Part shown: positions 53,214 to 61,170 of the stretch, in pieces | How positions within the stretch are numbered: the stretch's first letter is position 1 | How the letters are laid out: every line of letters starts with the position of its first letter | From: CAILUG01 sp038125665 | GTDB taxonomy: Bacteria > Pseudomonadota > Gammaproteobacteria > Pseudomonadales > Pseudohongiellaceae | Length of the DNA stretch: 64,000 nucleotides | Direction: 5' to 3' | NCBI GenBank assembly: GCA_038125665.1 | Contig: JAYPEI010000007.1 | Coordinates: 32,721-96,720, forward strand | Notes under the pieces: model-generated | What the model was told of the DNA's origin: nothing | Databases searched by the model: none | The model's input: only the letters and a program-made list of their open reading frames with translations | Position numbers and translations under genes: made by a program

Positions 53214-54485
53214 ATGATTAGTCTAACTGGTAGTAAAACTTTTGCACTGTTTATTGCCAGGCGCTATACCCTTTGGGGACAACATTCTCAGCTGGTGAAT
53301 TTTCTATCTTTAATTACTATGGTGGGAATTATTCTTGCCGTAGCAGTGCTGGTCGCAGTTCTTTCTGTCATGAATGGTTTTGACCGAGAGTTACGTGAAA
53401 GAATTCTCGGGTTGGTTCCACAATTTACAATTTCTGCACAACCTCAGCGGGGGGTACCATCTACCCAGCAATGGGAAAAAATTACAGAGCAGCTTAAAGC
53501 TTTTCCGGATGTGGTCGCCTTTTCAACTTGGTTACCCTTAGAAGGTATGTTGGTTGCTAATGGACGTAGTAAGGGTCTTTCCGTTCAAGGCATAGAACCC
53601 ACTGGTGAAAATAAAGTCTCTATCATAGACGAACTACTTATTGAAGGAGAGTTCTCGAGTTTACAACCTGGCAGCTTTCAGCTGCTTATTGGTCAAGGTA
53701 TAGCAAAATCACTGCAATTAACAATTGGTGATGAAGCTATGTTGGTTTCTACAGTTTTTAATATCACTCCCTTAGGGGAATTTCCTAGACAAAAACAAGT
53801 TACCATAGGGGGAATTTACAGCTCGGGATCGGCGTTAGATCAACGAGTTGTGATGATGCATGTAGAAGATGCCCGTACGCTGTATAGGTTGTCACCTCAA
53901 GACAAAAGCATACGAGTCAAACTAAGAGATTTGTTTGCAGTGTTTGATTTGGAAGTCTATCTGTATCAAGTAGCTGATGACAGCTGGTTTTACAGAGATT
54001 GGACATTAGATTATGGTGGGCTTTATGAAAATATTCGTTTATCAAAATCTATGGTAGCCATGCTGCTCAGTCTTTTGATTGCTGTAGCATCCTTTAATAT
54101 CATTGTTTCGCTGGTGATGGTTGTAAGAGAAAAGCAAGGAGAGATTGCTATCCTTCGCTCGATGGGGACACCTCGCAAAGTAATTGCAGGTATTTTTATG
54201 ATCCAAGGATCTTTAATTGGATTCTTCGGCTCGTTGATGGGGTTGCTGCTTGGATGTCTTCTTGCTTATGGGGCACAAACGCTATTACCATGGTATGAGA
54301 AATTAACTGACACTCAGGTTCTACAAAGTGATATTTACCCAGTCAATTTTTTACCAGTGCAAGTACAGTTGTTTGATCTGTTGGTTGTCGTGTTCACTAC
54401 ATTGATACTAAGTTTTCTCGCCACAATCTACCCAGCCTTGAAGGCTGCAGCTATGCCCCCGGCTGAGGTACTAAGACAGGATTAA
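53214..54485 (+). CDS. lolE: Lipoprotein-releasing system permease LolE
   Basis: The second permease of LolCDE, 423 aa. It starts directly after the lolD stop. IARRYTLWGQHSQLVNFLSLITMVGIILAVAVLV precedes helix 1, and SVMNGFDRELRERILGLVPQ is the conserved segment behind it. The C-terminal YEKLTDTQVLQSDIYPVNFLPVQ mirrors E. coli LolE (KLIGHQFLSSDIYFIDFLP, recalled), which is why I assign LolE. It ends PPAEVLRQD. A 141-bp gap follows before exbB. Confidence 0.92.
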   Translation: MISLTGSKTFALFIARRYTLWGQHSQLVNFLSLITMVGIILAVAVLVAVLSVMNGFDRELRERILGLVPQFTISAQPQRGVPSTQQWEKITEQLKAFPDVVAFSTWLPLEGMLVANGRSKGLSVQGIEPTGENKVSIIDELLIEGEFSSLQPGSFQLLIGQGIAKSLQLTIGDEAMLVSTVFNITPLGEFPRQKQVTIGGIYSSGSALDQRVVMMHVEDARTLYRLSPQDKSIRVKLRDLFAVFDLEVYLYQVADDSWFYRDWTLDYGGLYENIRLSKSMVAMLLSLLIAVASFNIIVSLVMVVREKQGEIAILRSMGTPRKVIAGIFMIQGSLIGFFGSLMGLLLGCLLAYGAQTLLPWYEKLTDTQVLQSDIYPVNFLPVQVQLFDLLVVVFTTLILSFLATIYPALKAAAMPPAEVLRQD

Positions 54486-54626
54486 TCTATCGTTCACTCC
54501 ACATAGTTCATCAATAATTTCAAAATTTGGCTGTTAAGTCTTCAGCTCTTTAGAATTTCTAAGCAAGATTAGGGCAAGTCCTTGAGCTATGATAAAGTGT
54601 CAACAATAAGGCGATGAGATATTAGT

Positions 54627-55250
54627 GTGACTGAAATTTTTTCTGCAGGTGGTTGGGTAATGTGGCCCCTGATATTATGCTCCATTTTAGCATTGACTGT
54701 TATTATGGAACGTCTATGGGTGCTTTATGGTTTTTCACTCCAAGAACCAAGTCGGCAACAACTTCTTGCTGCAGACAGCCCATGGTTGCATGTTGATCAG
54801 GCATCAATGTCGCAATTACGCAGCATATCCATTCAAGGTATCTTGTTTGCTGAAGCCCTAAGTCATATTCGTCAGGGGCGAGCTATTATGATTGAGCATG
54901 TAGAACAGGCGGCAACTCGAGTTGCACATGAACTTGAACAAAATATGAATTTACTGGGTTCTCTAGCAGTGATAAGTCCTTTGTTTGGACTGTTAGGCAC
55001 TGTAGTTGGGATGGTCGAAGTGTTCGACCAGCTGATGAGCCAGGGGCTTGGTGATCCTGCAGAATTTGCAGGTGGTATTGCGTCAGCTTTACTTACCACT
55101 GCAGGTGGGCTACTGGTTGGAATACCATCGCTGTTTATATTCCGGCTGTTACAGCGAAGGATAGCCTATATTATTCTTTCTCTAGAAACTGAAACCCTAG
55201 CTCTAATTGATGTTCTGTGTACTCAACATTCAGTGGTAGGAAAGTCTTGA
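54627..55250 (+). CDS. exbB: ExbB/TolQ-family proton channel protein
   Basis: A MotA/TolQ/ExbB-type inner-membrane protein, 207 aa, that uses the proton gradient with its ExbD partner. Three membrane helices are visible (about 10-30, 110-137, 150-175). The conserved segment LLGSLAVISPLFGLLGTVVGMVEVFDQL and GGIASALLTTAGGLLVGIPSLF form the channel-lining pair. GTG is the start. No tonB is adjacent. In pseudomonads an exbB/exbD pair sits at the same place before lpxK, so an envelope-linked role is likely. Confidence 0.9.
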   Translation: MTEIFSAGGWVMWPLILCSILALTVIMERLWVLYGFSLQEPSRQQLLAADSPWLHVDQASMSQLRSISIQGILFAEALSHIRQGRAIMIEHVEQAATRVAHELEQNMNLLGSLAVISPLFGLLGTVVGMVEVFDQLMSQGLGDPAEFAGGIASALLTTAGGLLVGIPSLFIFRLLQRRIAYIILSLETETLALIDVLCTQHSVVGKS

Positions 55251-55711
55251 TGAAGTTTACGCGCCCTGAATCTCAGTCACTTGAGTTAAACCTTGCACCA
55301 CTCATTGATGTAGTTTTTATTCTTGTTATATTTTTCGTTGTCACAAGCAACTTTGATCGACTACAGATGTTGGATATTTCATTACCAGTCCTCTCTGGAT
55401 CACAAGAACCATCTTTGCCAGTAACGAATGTGTCGATAAGCTTAAATGCTGAGGGATACTATTTTCTGAGTAATTCTTGTTGTGATAGCGATGAGAATTT
55501 AACTAAACCTATCCCTTACCAGTCTTTATCATCTATGAGAAGTGCGTTAGTACAAAAAATTGAAGTCGGAGAGATTTCAAGAAAGAGTATCATCACACTA
55601 AGCGCTGATGCGCTCACGACGCATCAGCGCTTAGTAGAGCTGCTCGCCGTATTACAAGAGCTAGGTATAAACGAGATTAGACTAACAACTAAGGTAGTGA
55701 TTGCAGAATAA
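55250..55711 (+). CDS. exbD: ExbD/TolR-family proton channel protein
   Basis: The ExbB partner, 153 aa, with one helix containing the proton-carrying aspartate: ELNLAPLIDVVFILVIFFVVTS (about residues 10-31). A periplasmic domain follows with SISLNAEGYYF and IITLSADALTTHQRLVELL. The frame is open from 55217, but the ATG at 55250 overlaps the exbB stop and gives the family start MKFTRPE. The 3' part of the gene contains a perfect 16-bp inverted repeat, listed separately. Confidence 0.9.
   Translation: MKFTRPESQSLELNLAPLIDVVFILVIFFVVTSNFDRLQMLDISLPVLSGSQEPSLPVTNVSISLNAEGYYFLSNSCCDSDENLTKPIPYQSLSSMRSALVQKIEVGEISRKSIITLSADALTTHQRLVELLAVLQELGINEIRLTTKVVIAE
55597..55635. repeat. Perfect 16-bp inverted repeat inside exbD
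   Basis: ACTAAGCGCTGATGCG (55597-55612) and CGCATCAGCGCTTAGT (55620-55635) are exact inverted copies around the 7-base loop CTCACGA. It lies in the last third of exbD and codes for SADALTTHQRLV. In RNA it would form a very stable hairpin. It is the longest perfect inverted repeat I noticed in the window. Confidence 0.85.
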
Positions 55712-55721
55712 GTAAATTCAA

Positions 55722-57473
55722 ATGAACTCATCATTAATACTGTATAAAAGGCTATTGAGCTATTTATGGCCAATACAACATCTATTTTGGTTATCAATTT
55801 TGGGGTTTATTCTTTTTGGTTTAGCTAATATCGCTTTTCCAGATTTGATTGGTACGCTGATCGATGAGATCGGCAAAGGTCAACAGATGGACCCATTTCA
55901 ACGCATCAGCGTACCTTTGACCTTAATTGCTATTATAGCTTTTCGTGGCTTTGGAAGTTTTGTCGGCTCATATTGTATGTCAGCTCTTGCCTTTAAAGTT
56001 ATTCACAAGTTAAGGACTGAACTGTTATCTAGGATGTTAAAATTTCCTTTGGCTTATATTGAAAGACAGAGCAGTGGGCATCTAATTTCAACCGTTACTT
56101 ATAATGTCGCACAAATTGCAGGAGCAGTGAGCGAAGCACTAGCAGTATTGTTGCGTGAGGGAGCGACTATACTGTTTATTGTAGCCTACCTTTTGTATCT
56201 AAATTGGATGCTTACTCTAGTTTTTGTTGCCATAACTCCCATCATTTCGTTAGTTGTGCTTTACGCATCAAGAAAGTTCCGCAAGCATAGTAAGAGAATT
56301 CAAGCTTCAATGGGAGATGTTACTCATATTCTCAATGAGGCATTAAAAGGTATTAAAGTGATTCGGGTATTTGGTGCACAAGATCAAACAACAACCCATT
56401 TTTCTAGAATTAGTGAATTAAATACAATTCAAAATCTTAAATTATCCTTAACCTCAGCAGTAGCTGGTCCAATCATTCAGTTACTGGTCGGCGCAGCCTT
56501 AGCTATATTATTATGGTTAGCTATGGACCCTGATGCACTTGGCTCCATAAGCTCGGGAGAGTTTGTCGCCTTCATTACGGCAGCAGGGATGTTATTAAAA
56601 CCAGTTAGACAAACCTCTAAAGTAAATGCAGATATCCAGAAAGGGTTGGCAGCGGCAGCCTCTATATTTGACTTAATCGATGAGAAAAATGAAGATGATA
56701 GTGGTCAGCCATTTCAAGGACGCGTTGAAGGGAGTCTAAGTTTCAGGGATGTAAGCTTTGCTTACGATAAGAATAATGACAATGTATTAAACCGTATAAA
56801 CCTTGAAATTTCTGCTGGACTTACTGTTGCGTTTGTAGGAGCTTCAGGTTCCGGTAAGTCTACACTTATTAATCTGCTACCAAGATTTTACAGCCCAAAA
56901 AGCGGTGAAATACTACTTGATGGGAAATCTATCAAAGAATACCTTCTTAAAGATCTGCGTCGTCAGTTAGCTCTAGTTAGCCAACATGTAGTGCTATTTA
57001 ATGGAACTGTTCGTGATAACTTAGCTTATGGAGAACTTTCTAGTGTTACAGATCAACAAGTTTGGCATGCTTTAAGGTTGGCAAATGCCGAGGAATTTGT
57101 ACGCGCATTGTCTAATGGATTAGACACACAGCTTGGTGATAATGCACAGTTGCTTTCTGGTGGCCAACGTCAACGTCTAGCTATAGCAAGAGCTCTATTA
57201 AAAGATGCCCCAGTCTTACTTTTAGATGAAGCAACTTCAGCATTAGATGCTGCGTCTGAAAGTGCTATTCAGTCTGCGCTTGAGTCATTAATGGTAGGCA
57301 GAACAACATTAGTGATAGCCCATAGACTTTCAACCATTAAAAAAGCTGACTTAATTGTGGTCATGGAAGAAGGAAGTATTATTGAAATGGGGACTCATAA
57401 TAGTCTACTTGAACAATCAGGTCGTTATGCTCAGTTGTATCAAATGCAGTTTGCTCAGAGTGAGATTGCTTGA
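55722..57473 (+). CDS. msbA: Lipid A export ATP-binding/permease protein MsbA
   Basis: A homodimeric ABC flippase that moves core-lipid A across the inner membrane. The 583-aa protein has six membrane helices in residues 15-300, then an ATPase domain with Walker A GASGSGKSTLINLL, Q-loop LVSQHVVLFNGTVRDNLAYG, signature LLSGGQRQRLAIARALL, Walker B VLLLDEATSALD and H-loop IAHRLSTI. It is followed by lpxK with an ATG/TGA overlap, the standard msbA-lpxK pairing, which supports lipid A as substrate. Confidence 0.95.
   Translation: MNSSLILYKRLLSYLWPIQHLFWLSILGFILFGLANIAFPDLIGTLIDEIGKGQQMDPFQRISVPLTLIAIIAFRGFGSFVGSYCMSALAFKVIHKLRTELLSRMLKFPLAYIERQSSGHLISTVTYNVAQIAGAVSEALAVLLREGATILFIVAYLLYLNWMLTLVFVAITPIISLVVLYASRKFRKHSKRIQASMGDVTHILNEALKGIKVIRVFGAQDQTTTHFSRISELNTIQNLKLSLTSAVAGPIIQLLVGAALAILLWLAMDPDALGSISSGEFVAFITAAGMLLKPVRQTSKVNADIQKGLAAAASIFDLIDEKNEDDSGQPFQGRVEGSLSFRDVSFAYDKNNDNVLNRINLEISAGLTVAFVGASGSGKSTLINLLPRFYSPKSGEILLDGKSIKEYLLKDLRRQLALVSQHVVLFNGTVRDNLAYGELSSVTDQQVWHALRLANAEEFVRALSNGLDTQLGDNAQLLSGGQRQRLAIARALLKDAPVLLLDEATSALDAASESAIQSALESLMVGRTTLVIAHRLSTIKKADLIVVMEEGSIIEMGTHNSLLEQSGRYAQLYQMQFAQSEIA
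55851..55915. repeat. 11-bp inverted repeat in msbA sharing its core with the exbD repeat
   Basis: GGTACGCTGAT (55851-55861) and ATCAGCGTACC (55905-55915) are exact inverted copies 43 bp apart. The right copy extends to ACGCATCAGCG (55901-55911), 11 bases identical to part of the exbD right arm about 280 bp upstream. An 11-bp repeat alone could be chance. Confidence 0.4.
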
Positions 57474-58516
57474 TGCGCTCTTGGCTTGAAGAAAAAATCC
57501 AAATGGCTTGGAATCAAAAAAAACCATGGCTTGGTAAGTTTAGAATATTTCAAAAAATTTTTGTATTAATTAGTTCTTATTGCAGAAAATATTATACGAA
57601 TTATCCCCAAAAAAAGTATAGAGCTAAGGCTCAAGTTATCGTGATTGGCAATATAACAGTTGGTGGAACAGGGAAAACACCGTTAACGCTTTTTCTTGCA
57701 CAAAAACTTCAGGAGCAGGGTGTAGTCGTTGGGATTGTAAGTCGCGGTTACGGTGGTATAAGTAGGTCGTACCCCCTTGAAGTAACCAAGCAAACTCCAG
57801 TTCAAGAATGCGGTGATGAAGCATTAATTTATGCTAATCGTGCGGGTTGTCCTGTCGTTGTCGATCCAGACAGGAGTCGTGCACTATCCTACCTTGAAAA
57901 TAAATTTAAACCGACTTTGATTCTTTCAGATGATGGGTTACAACACTATAAAATGGCTCGTGATCTGGAGATTGTTGTTTTGGATGGGCAAAGAGGGCTA
58001 GGAAATGGTGAACTACTTCCTTTAGGGCCATTACGTGAGGAGGCAAAAAGACTTTGTGAAGTTGATATGATCGTTAGTAATGGCCCTGCATTATATATGC
58101 TCGAGAATACAAAAACCCCCAGCTATGTTATGCAAATGCAACCCCTTTCCTTACGCTCATTGAGCAAGGGTATTGAGTTAACAGTTGAAGATTTCATCCA
58201 GCGGTATGGTGATAAGGTATGGGCTGTTGCAGGTATTGGTAACCCAGTACGTTTTTTCGCTACCCTATCTGAACTTGGGTTTAAACTTAGAACGAGAGTA
58301 TTTACAGATCATCATAAATATTCGATTGAGGATCTCAACTTTGCAAAAAGTGAAGTATTGATAATGACAGAAAAAGATGCAGTAAAATGCAATTCTTTTG
58401 CCACTTCTGATATGTGGTACTTGCCCGTAGAAGCCGTTCTACCGGAAAAGTTTTTGCCAGATTTGTTGAGCATGCTCACCGAAAAGTATAAGCAGAAACA
58501 AACTGAACTTTTTTGA
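57473..58516 (+). CDS. lpxK: Tetraacyldisaccharide 4'-kinase LpxK
   Basis: Phosphorylates the 4' position of the lipid A disaccharide at the inner membrane. The 347-aa protein has an N-terminal hydrophobic segment and the P-loop GNITVGGTGKTPL (Lys68). Also present are SRGYGG, GDEALIYANRAGCPVVV, ILSDDGLQHYKMARDLEIVVLDG and DHHKYSIEDL with the catalytic-region histidines. The ATG overlaps the msbA stop; a TTG three bases earlier is less likely. Confidence 0.95.
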   Translation: MRSWLEEKIQMAWNQKKPWLGKFRIFQKIFVLISSYCRKYYTNYPQKKYRAKAQVIVIGNITVGGTGKTPLTLFLAQKLQEQGVVVGIVSRGYGGISRSYPLEVTKQTPVQECGDEALIYANRAGCPVVVDPDRSRALSYLENKFKPTLILSDDGLQHYKMARDLEIVVLDGQRGLGNGELLPLGPLREEAKRLCEVDMIVSNGPALYMLENTKTPSYVMQMQPLSLRSLSKGIELTVEDFIQRYGDKVWAVAGIGNPVRFFATLSELGFKLRTRVFTDHHKYSIEDLNFAKSEVLIMTEKDAVKCNSFATSDMWYLPVEAVLPEKFLPDLLSMLTEKYKQKQTELF

Positions 58517-58534
58517 GTTGTCAGGTTTTGTCCC

Positions 58535-58552
58535 CTTCGATTGCCATCGAAG
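58535..58552 (+). other. Hairpin between lpxK and ycaR
   Basis: CTTCGAT (58535-58541) and ATCGAAG (58546-58552) pair perfectly around TGCC. The downstream TCTTTC is not a proper T run, so it may be a weak terminator, an attenuator or a processing site in an otherwise tightly packed operon. Confidence 0.5.
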
Positions 58553-58583
58553 TCTTTCAAAACCTATTTGATGGGGAATACCT

Positions 58584-58775
58584 ATGCTAGATAGTAAGTT
58601 GTTAAGTATGCTTGTTTGTCCTTTGTGTAAGGGATCCTTAGTTTATAATAAACAGCAGCAAGAGCTTATTTGTGTGCGAGATGCTCTAGCTTTTCCTATA
58701 AAAGATGATATGCCTGTAATGCTCGAATCTGAGGCTCGTCAACTTTCAGAAAATGAAGTAGAGGCTGAGCGTTAA
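58584..58775 (+). CDS. ycaR: Trm112/YcaR-family small protein (UPF0434)
   Basis: A 63-aa protein of the Trm112-like family. It begins MLDSKLLSMLVCPLCKGSL, with one zinc-type CPLC pair, followed by ELICVRDALAFPIKDDMPVML, the canonical pattern. The second cysteine pair of zinc-binding relatives is mostly lost, as in E. coli YcaR. It sits between lpxK and kdsB, a position conserved in many gammaproteobacteria. Its function there is unknown. Confidence 0.93.
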   Translation: MLDSKLLSMLVCPLCKGSLVYNKQQQELICVRDALAFPIKDDMPVMLESEARQLSENEVEAER

Positions 58776-58777
58776 CT

Positions 58778-59545
58778 ATGGTAGCACCTGATTTTACTGT
58801 TATTATTCCTGCAAGATTAAATTCTTCGCGTCTTCCAAATAAACCCTTGTTACCACTTCTTGGAAAACCGATGATCTTGCATGTCGTAGAAAGAGCGCTT
58901 CAAAGTGCTGCCTCGCGCGTTCTTGTGGCCACAGACAGTTCTAAAATCGAGACTGTTTGTAAAGAATCTGGTGTTGAGGTTGTTATGACTAGTAGTGACC
59001 ATCTCTCAGGGACAGACCGTGTAGCTGAAGTGGTAACCACTTTAGAACTAAAACCAGAACAAATTGTTGTTAATGTCCAGGGTGATGAACCATTAATTCC
59101 TAAGGAAGTTATTAATCAGGTTGCCCAAAATTTATACCTTCGTAGAGAGATTGGTATCTGTACTCTTTACGCACAAATTAATTCAATCGATGAGTGGAAG
59201 AACCCTAATGTAGTTAAACTTATTACTGACTCTGAGGGGAAAGTGCTTTATTTTTCTCGTGCACCTATTCCATTTATTAGAGATGGAGATTATTCCGCTG
59301 AGCAAGCAATTGCGAAGCGACATGTTGGACTTTATGCTTACAGAGTAGAAATATTAAAGAATTTTATTACCTGGCCAGTACCGCCAATTGAAAGCGCAGA
59401 AAAGCTTGAACAGCTCAGGGCTATGTCACAAGGTGTTTCAATTCACGCTGAGCATGCCAATGTTGGAATTCCTGCAGGAGTAGATACGCCAGAAGATTTT
59501 GCTTACGTTGAAGCTTTTCTCAAAGAGAAATATTCAAAGGTTTAG
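58778..59545 (+). CDS. kdsB: 3-deoxy-manno-octulosonate cytidylyltransferase (CMP-Kdo synthetase)
   Basis: Activates Kdo with CTP for transfer onto lipid A. The 255-aa protein has the nucleotide-binding IIPARLNSSRLPNKPLLPLLGKPMI, VATDSSKIE, TSSDHLSGTDRVAEV, VVNVQGDEPLIP and RHVGLYAYRVEIL, all typical. It begins 2 bp after ycaR and is followed after one base by the phosphatase gene. Confidence 0.97.
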   Translation: MVAPDFTVIIPARLNSSRLPNKPLLPLLGKPMILHVVERALQSAASRVLVATDSSKIETVCKESGVEVVMTSSDHLSGTDRVAEVVTTLELKPEQIVVNVQGDEPLIPKEVINQVAQNLYLRREIGICTLYAQINSIDEWKNPNVVKLITDSEGKVLYFSRAPIPFIRDGDYSAEQAIAKRHVGLYAYRVEILKNFITWPVPPIESAEKLEQLRAMSQGVSIHAEHANVGIPAGVDTPEDFAYVEAFLKEKYSKV

Positions 59546-59546
59546 T

Positions 59547-60080
59547 ATGCCGCCTGATTACAACGAGAACAGTAAAGCAGCTCAATTAAAGGTTCTCATG
59601 GTCTGTCTTGGAAATATTTGTCGTTCTCCTACGGCAGAGGCAGTATTAAAAGCTAAAATTGCTTCTAAGAATTTGACTGACTATATTTACGTTGAATCAG
59701 CTGCCACTGGAAATTGGCACACTGGTTCACTCCCAGATCCTCGAAGTATCTTGGCAGGCAGACGAAGGGGTTATGATTTGTCCTCGTTGCGTGCAAGACA
59801 AGTTGAAACTAATGATTTTTTTTATTTTGATTACATTATTGCAATGGATAATGCCAACTTAACTGCTCTACAGCAGCTTTTAAAGAATCTTCCGCAACAA
59901 AAAGTTAAAAGTCAGTTGCGATTATTTCTTGATGGAAACTCTAATGCAAATATTCGCGATGTACCTGATCCTTATTATGGGGAAGATAAGGCATTCGATG
60001 AGCTCATTACTATTATTGAGCAAGGATGTGATTTTTTGATTGATGAATTATCTGCCGTGTTAAGTTTAGAAAATGGATAA
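59547..60080 (+). CDS. Low-molecular-weight protein tyrosine phosphatase
   Basis: A 177-aa phosphatase of the arsenate-reductase-like LMW-PTP fold. The P-loop is VCLGNICRSP with nucleophile Cys20 and Arg26, and the general acid aspartate is in DVPDPYYGEDKAF (about residue 134). The frame is open from 59499, but the ATG just after the kdsB stop gives a protein of family size. In pseudomonads a ptpA-type gene has this same place between kdsB and murB. No tyrosine-kinase or exopolysaccharide genes are nearby, so its substrate is unclear. Confidence 0.9.
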   Translation: MPPDYNENSKAAQLKVLMVCLGNICRSPTAEAVLKAKIASKNLTDYIYVESAATGNWHTGSLPDPRSILAGRRRGYDLSSLRARQVETNDFFYFDYIIAMDNANLTALQQLLKNLPQQKVKSQLRLFLDGNSNANIRDVPDPYYGEDKAFDELITIIEQGCDFLIDELSAVLSLENG

Positions 60081-61170
60081 ATTGATTCCAGATAATTTAC
60101 GTTCAGGCATGTTACACCAAAAGGTTAACCTAGAGCATGCTCACGCCTTCAAGTGTGAAATTAAATCTGAGTTACTTTTCATTCTTGAAAAAGAAACTCA
60201 ATTACCAGCTCTACATCAAGCTATTATCTACGCTAAGTCAGTTTCAAATTCCGCTATTTTGATTCTAGGTGAAGGGACTAATGTTCTTTTTACTACTGAT
60301 TATCCTGGGCTTGTGGTCTTAGTAAGGTTACAGGGTCTCTCTGAAATCGCTAGTGACGATCAAGATGTATTAATTCGTTGTGCTGCCGGAGAGAGTTGGG
60401 ACAGACTTGTTAGTTATTGCGTTGATAAAAACTGGCATGGGCTAGAGAATTTGTCCTTAATACCCGGAACGGTAGGAGCGGCGCCTATACAAAATATTGG
60501 TGCATATGGTGTCGAATTAGCTTCTTGTGTTGACTCTATTGAAGTGTTCGATATGGGTACAGGTTTAACGAGAAAACTCGAAAAGAGTGAATGCAATTTC
60601 GGGTATCGTGATTCATTATTTAAAACTGAAGCTGGGAGAAACCTGCTAATCCTTTTTGTCCACTTACGTTTATCAAGAGTCTACTCGCCCATTATCTCTT
60701 ATTCTGGGGTATCAGCTTACTTAGAGAGTAATTGTCTTCAGCATTCTGCACAAAACGTTAGGGAGACGATATGTTCTATTAGAAAATCTAAGTTGCCAGA
60801 TTGGCTGGTATTACCTAATTGTGGTTCCTTCTTCCGGAACCCACTTGTTACACTTTCCAAAGCTAATGAACTTAAAGCAGATTATCCTGATCTATCGCTA
60901 TTTCCTGAGTTTGGTAAGGGTTCGGATAGTATTGTTAAAATCCCAGCGGGGTGGTTAATTGAAAAAGCAGGCTGGAGAGGGTACCGAGAAGGGGATGCTG
61001 GAGTGCATGTGCAGCACTCTTTAGTTCTTGTGAACTATGGCAAAGCTACAGGTAGCGAGTTATTGCATCTGGCGATGGCAATAAAAAAATCTGTCTATGA
61101 AAAATTTCAAATTATTCTAGAGCCTGAAGTTCGTATTTTACCTGATTCTCCGAGAACTACTTATGACTGA
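60073..61170 (+). CDS. murB: UDP-N-acetylenolpyruvoylglucosamine reductase
   Basis: Reduces the enolpyruvyl group to form UDP-MurNAc in peptidoglycan synthesis, using NADPH and FAD. The 365-aa type I enzyme shows ILGEGTNVLFT, GLENLSLIPGTVGAAPIQNIGAYG (FAD binding), FGYRDSLFK, the catalytic Ser252 in NCGSFFRNP, and the terminal glutamate in IILEPEVRILP. It is somewhat longer than E. coli MurB (342) at the N terminus. It overlaps the phosphatase gene and uvrC by 8 bp each. Confidence 0.95.
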   Translation: MDKLIPDNLRSGMLHQKVNLEHAHAFKCEIKSELLFILEKETQLPALHQAIIYAKSVSNSAILILGEGTNVLFTTDYPGLVVLVRLQGLSEIASDDQDVLIRCAAGESWDRLVSYCVDKNWHGLENLSLIPGTVGAAPIQNIGAYGVELASCVDSIEVFDMGTGLTRKLEKSECNFGYRDSLFKTEAGRNLLILFVHLRLSRVYSPIISYSGVSAYLESNCLQHSAQNVRETICSIRKSKLPDWLVLPNCGSFFRNPLVTLSKANELKADYPDLSLFPEFGKGSDSIVKIPAGWLIEKAGWRGYREGDAGVHVQHSLVLVNYGKATGSELLHLAMAIKKSVYEKFQIILEPEVRILPDSPRTTYD

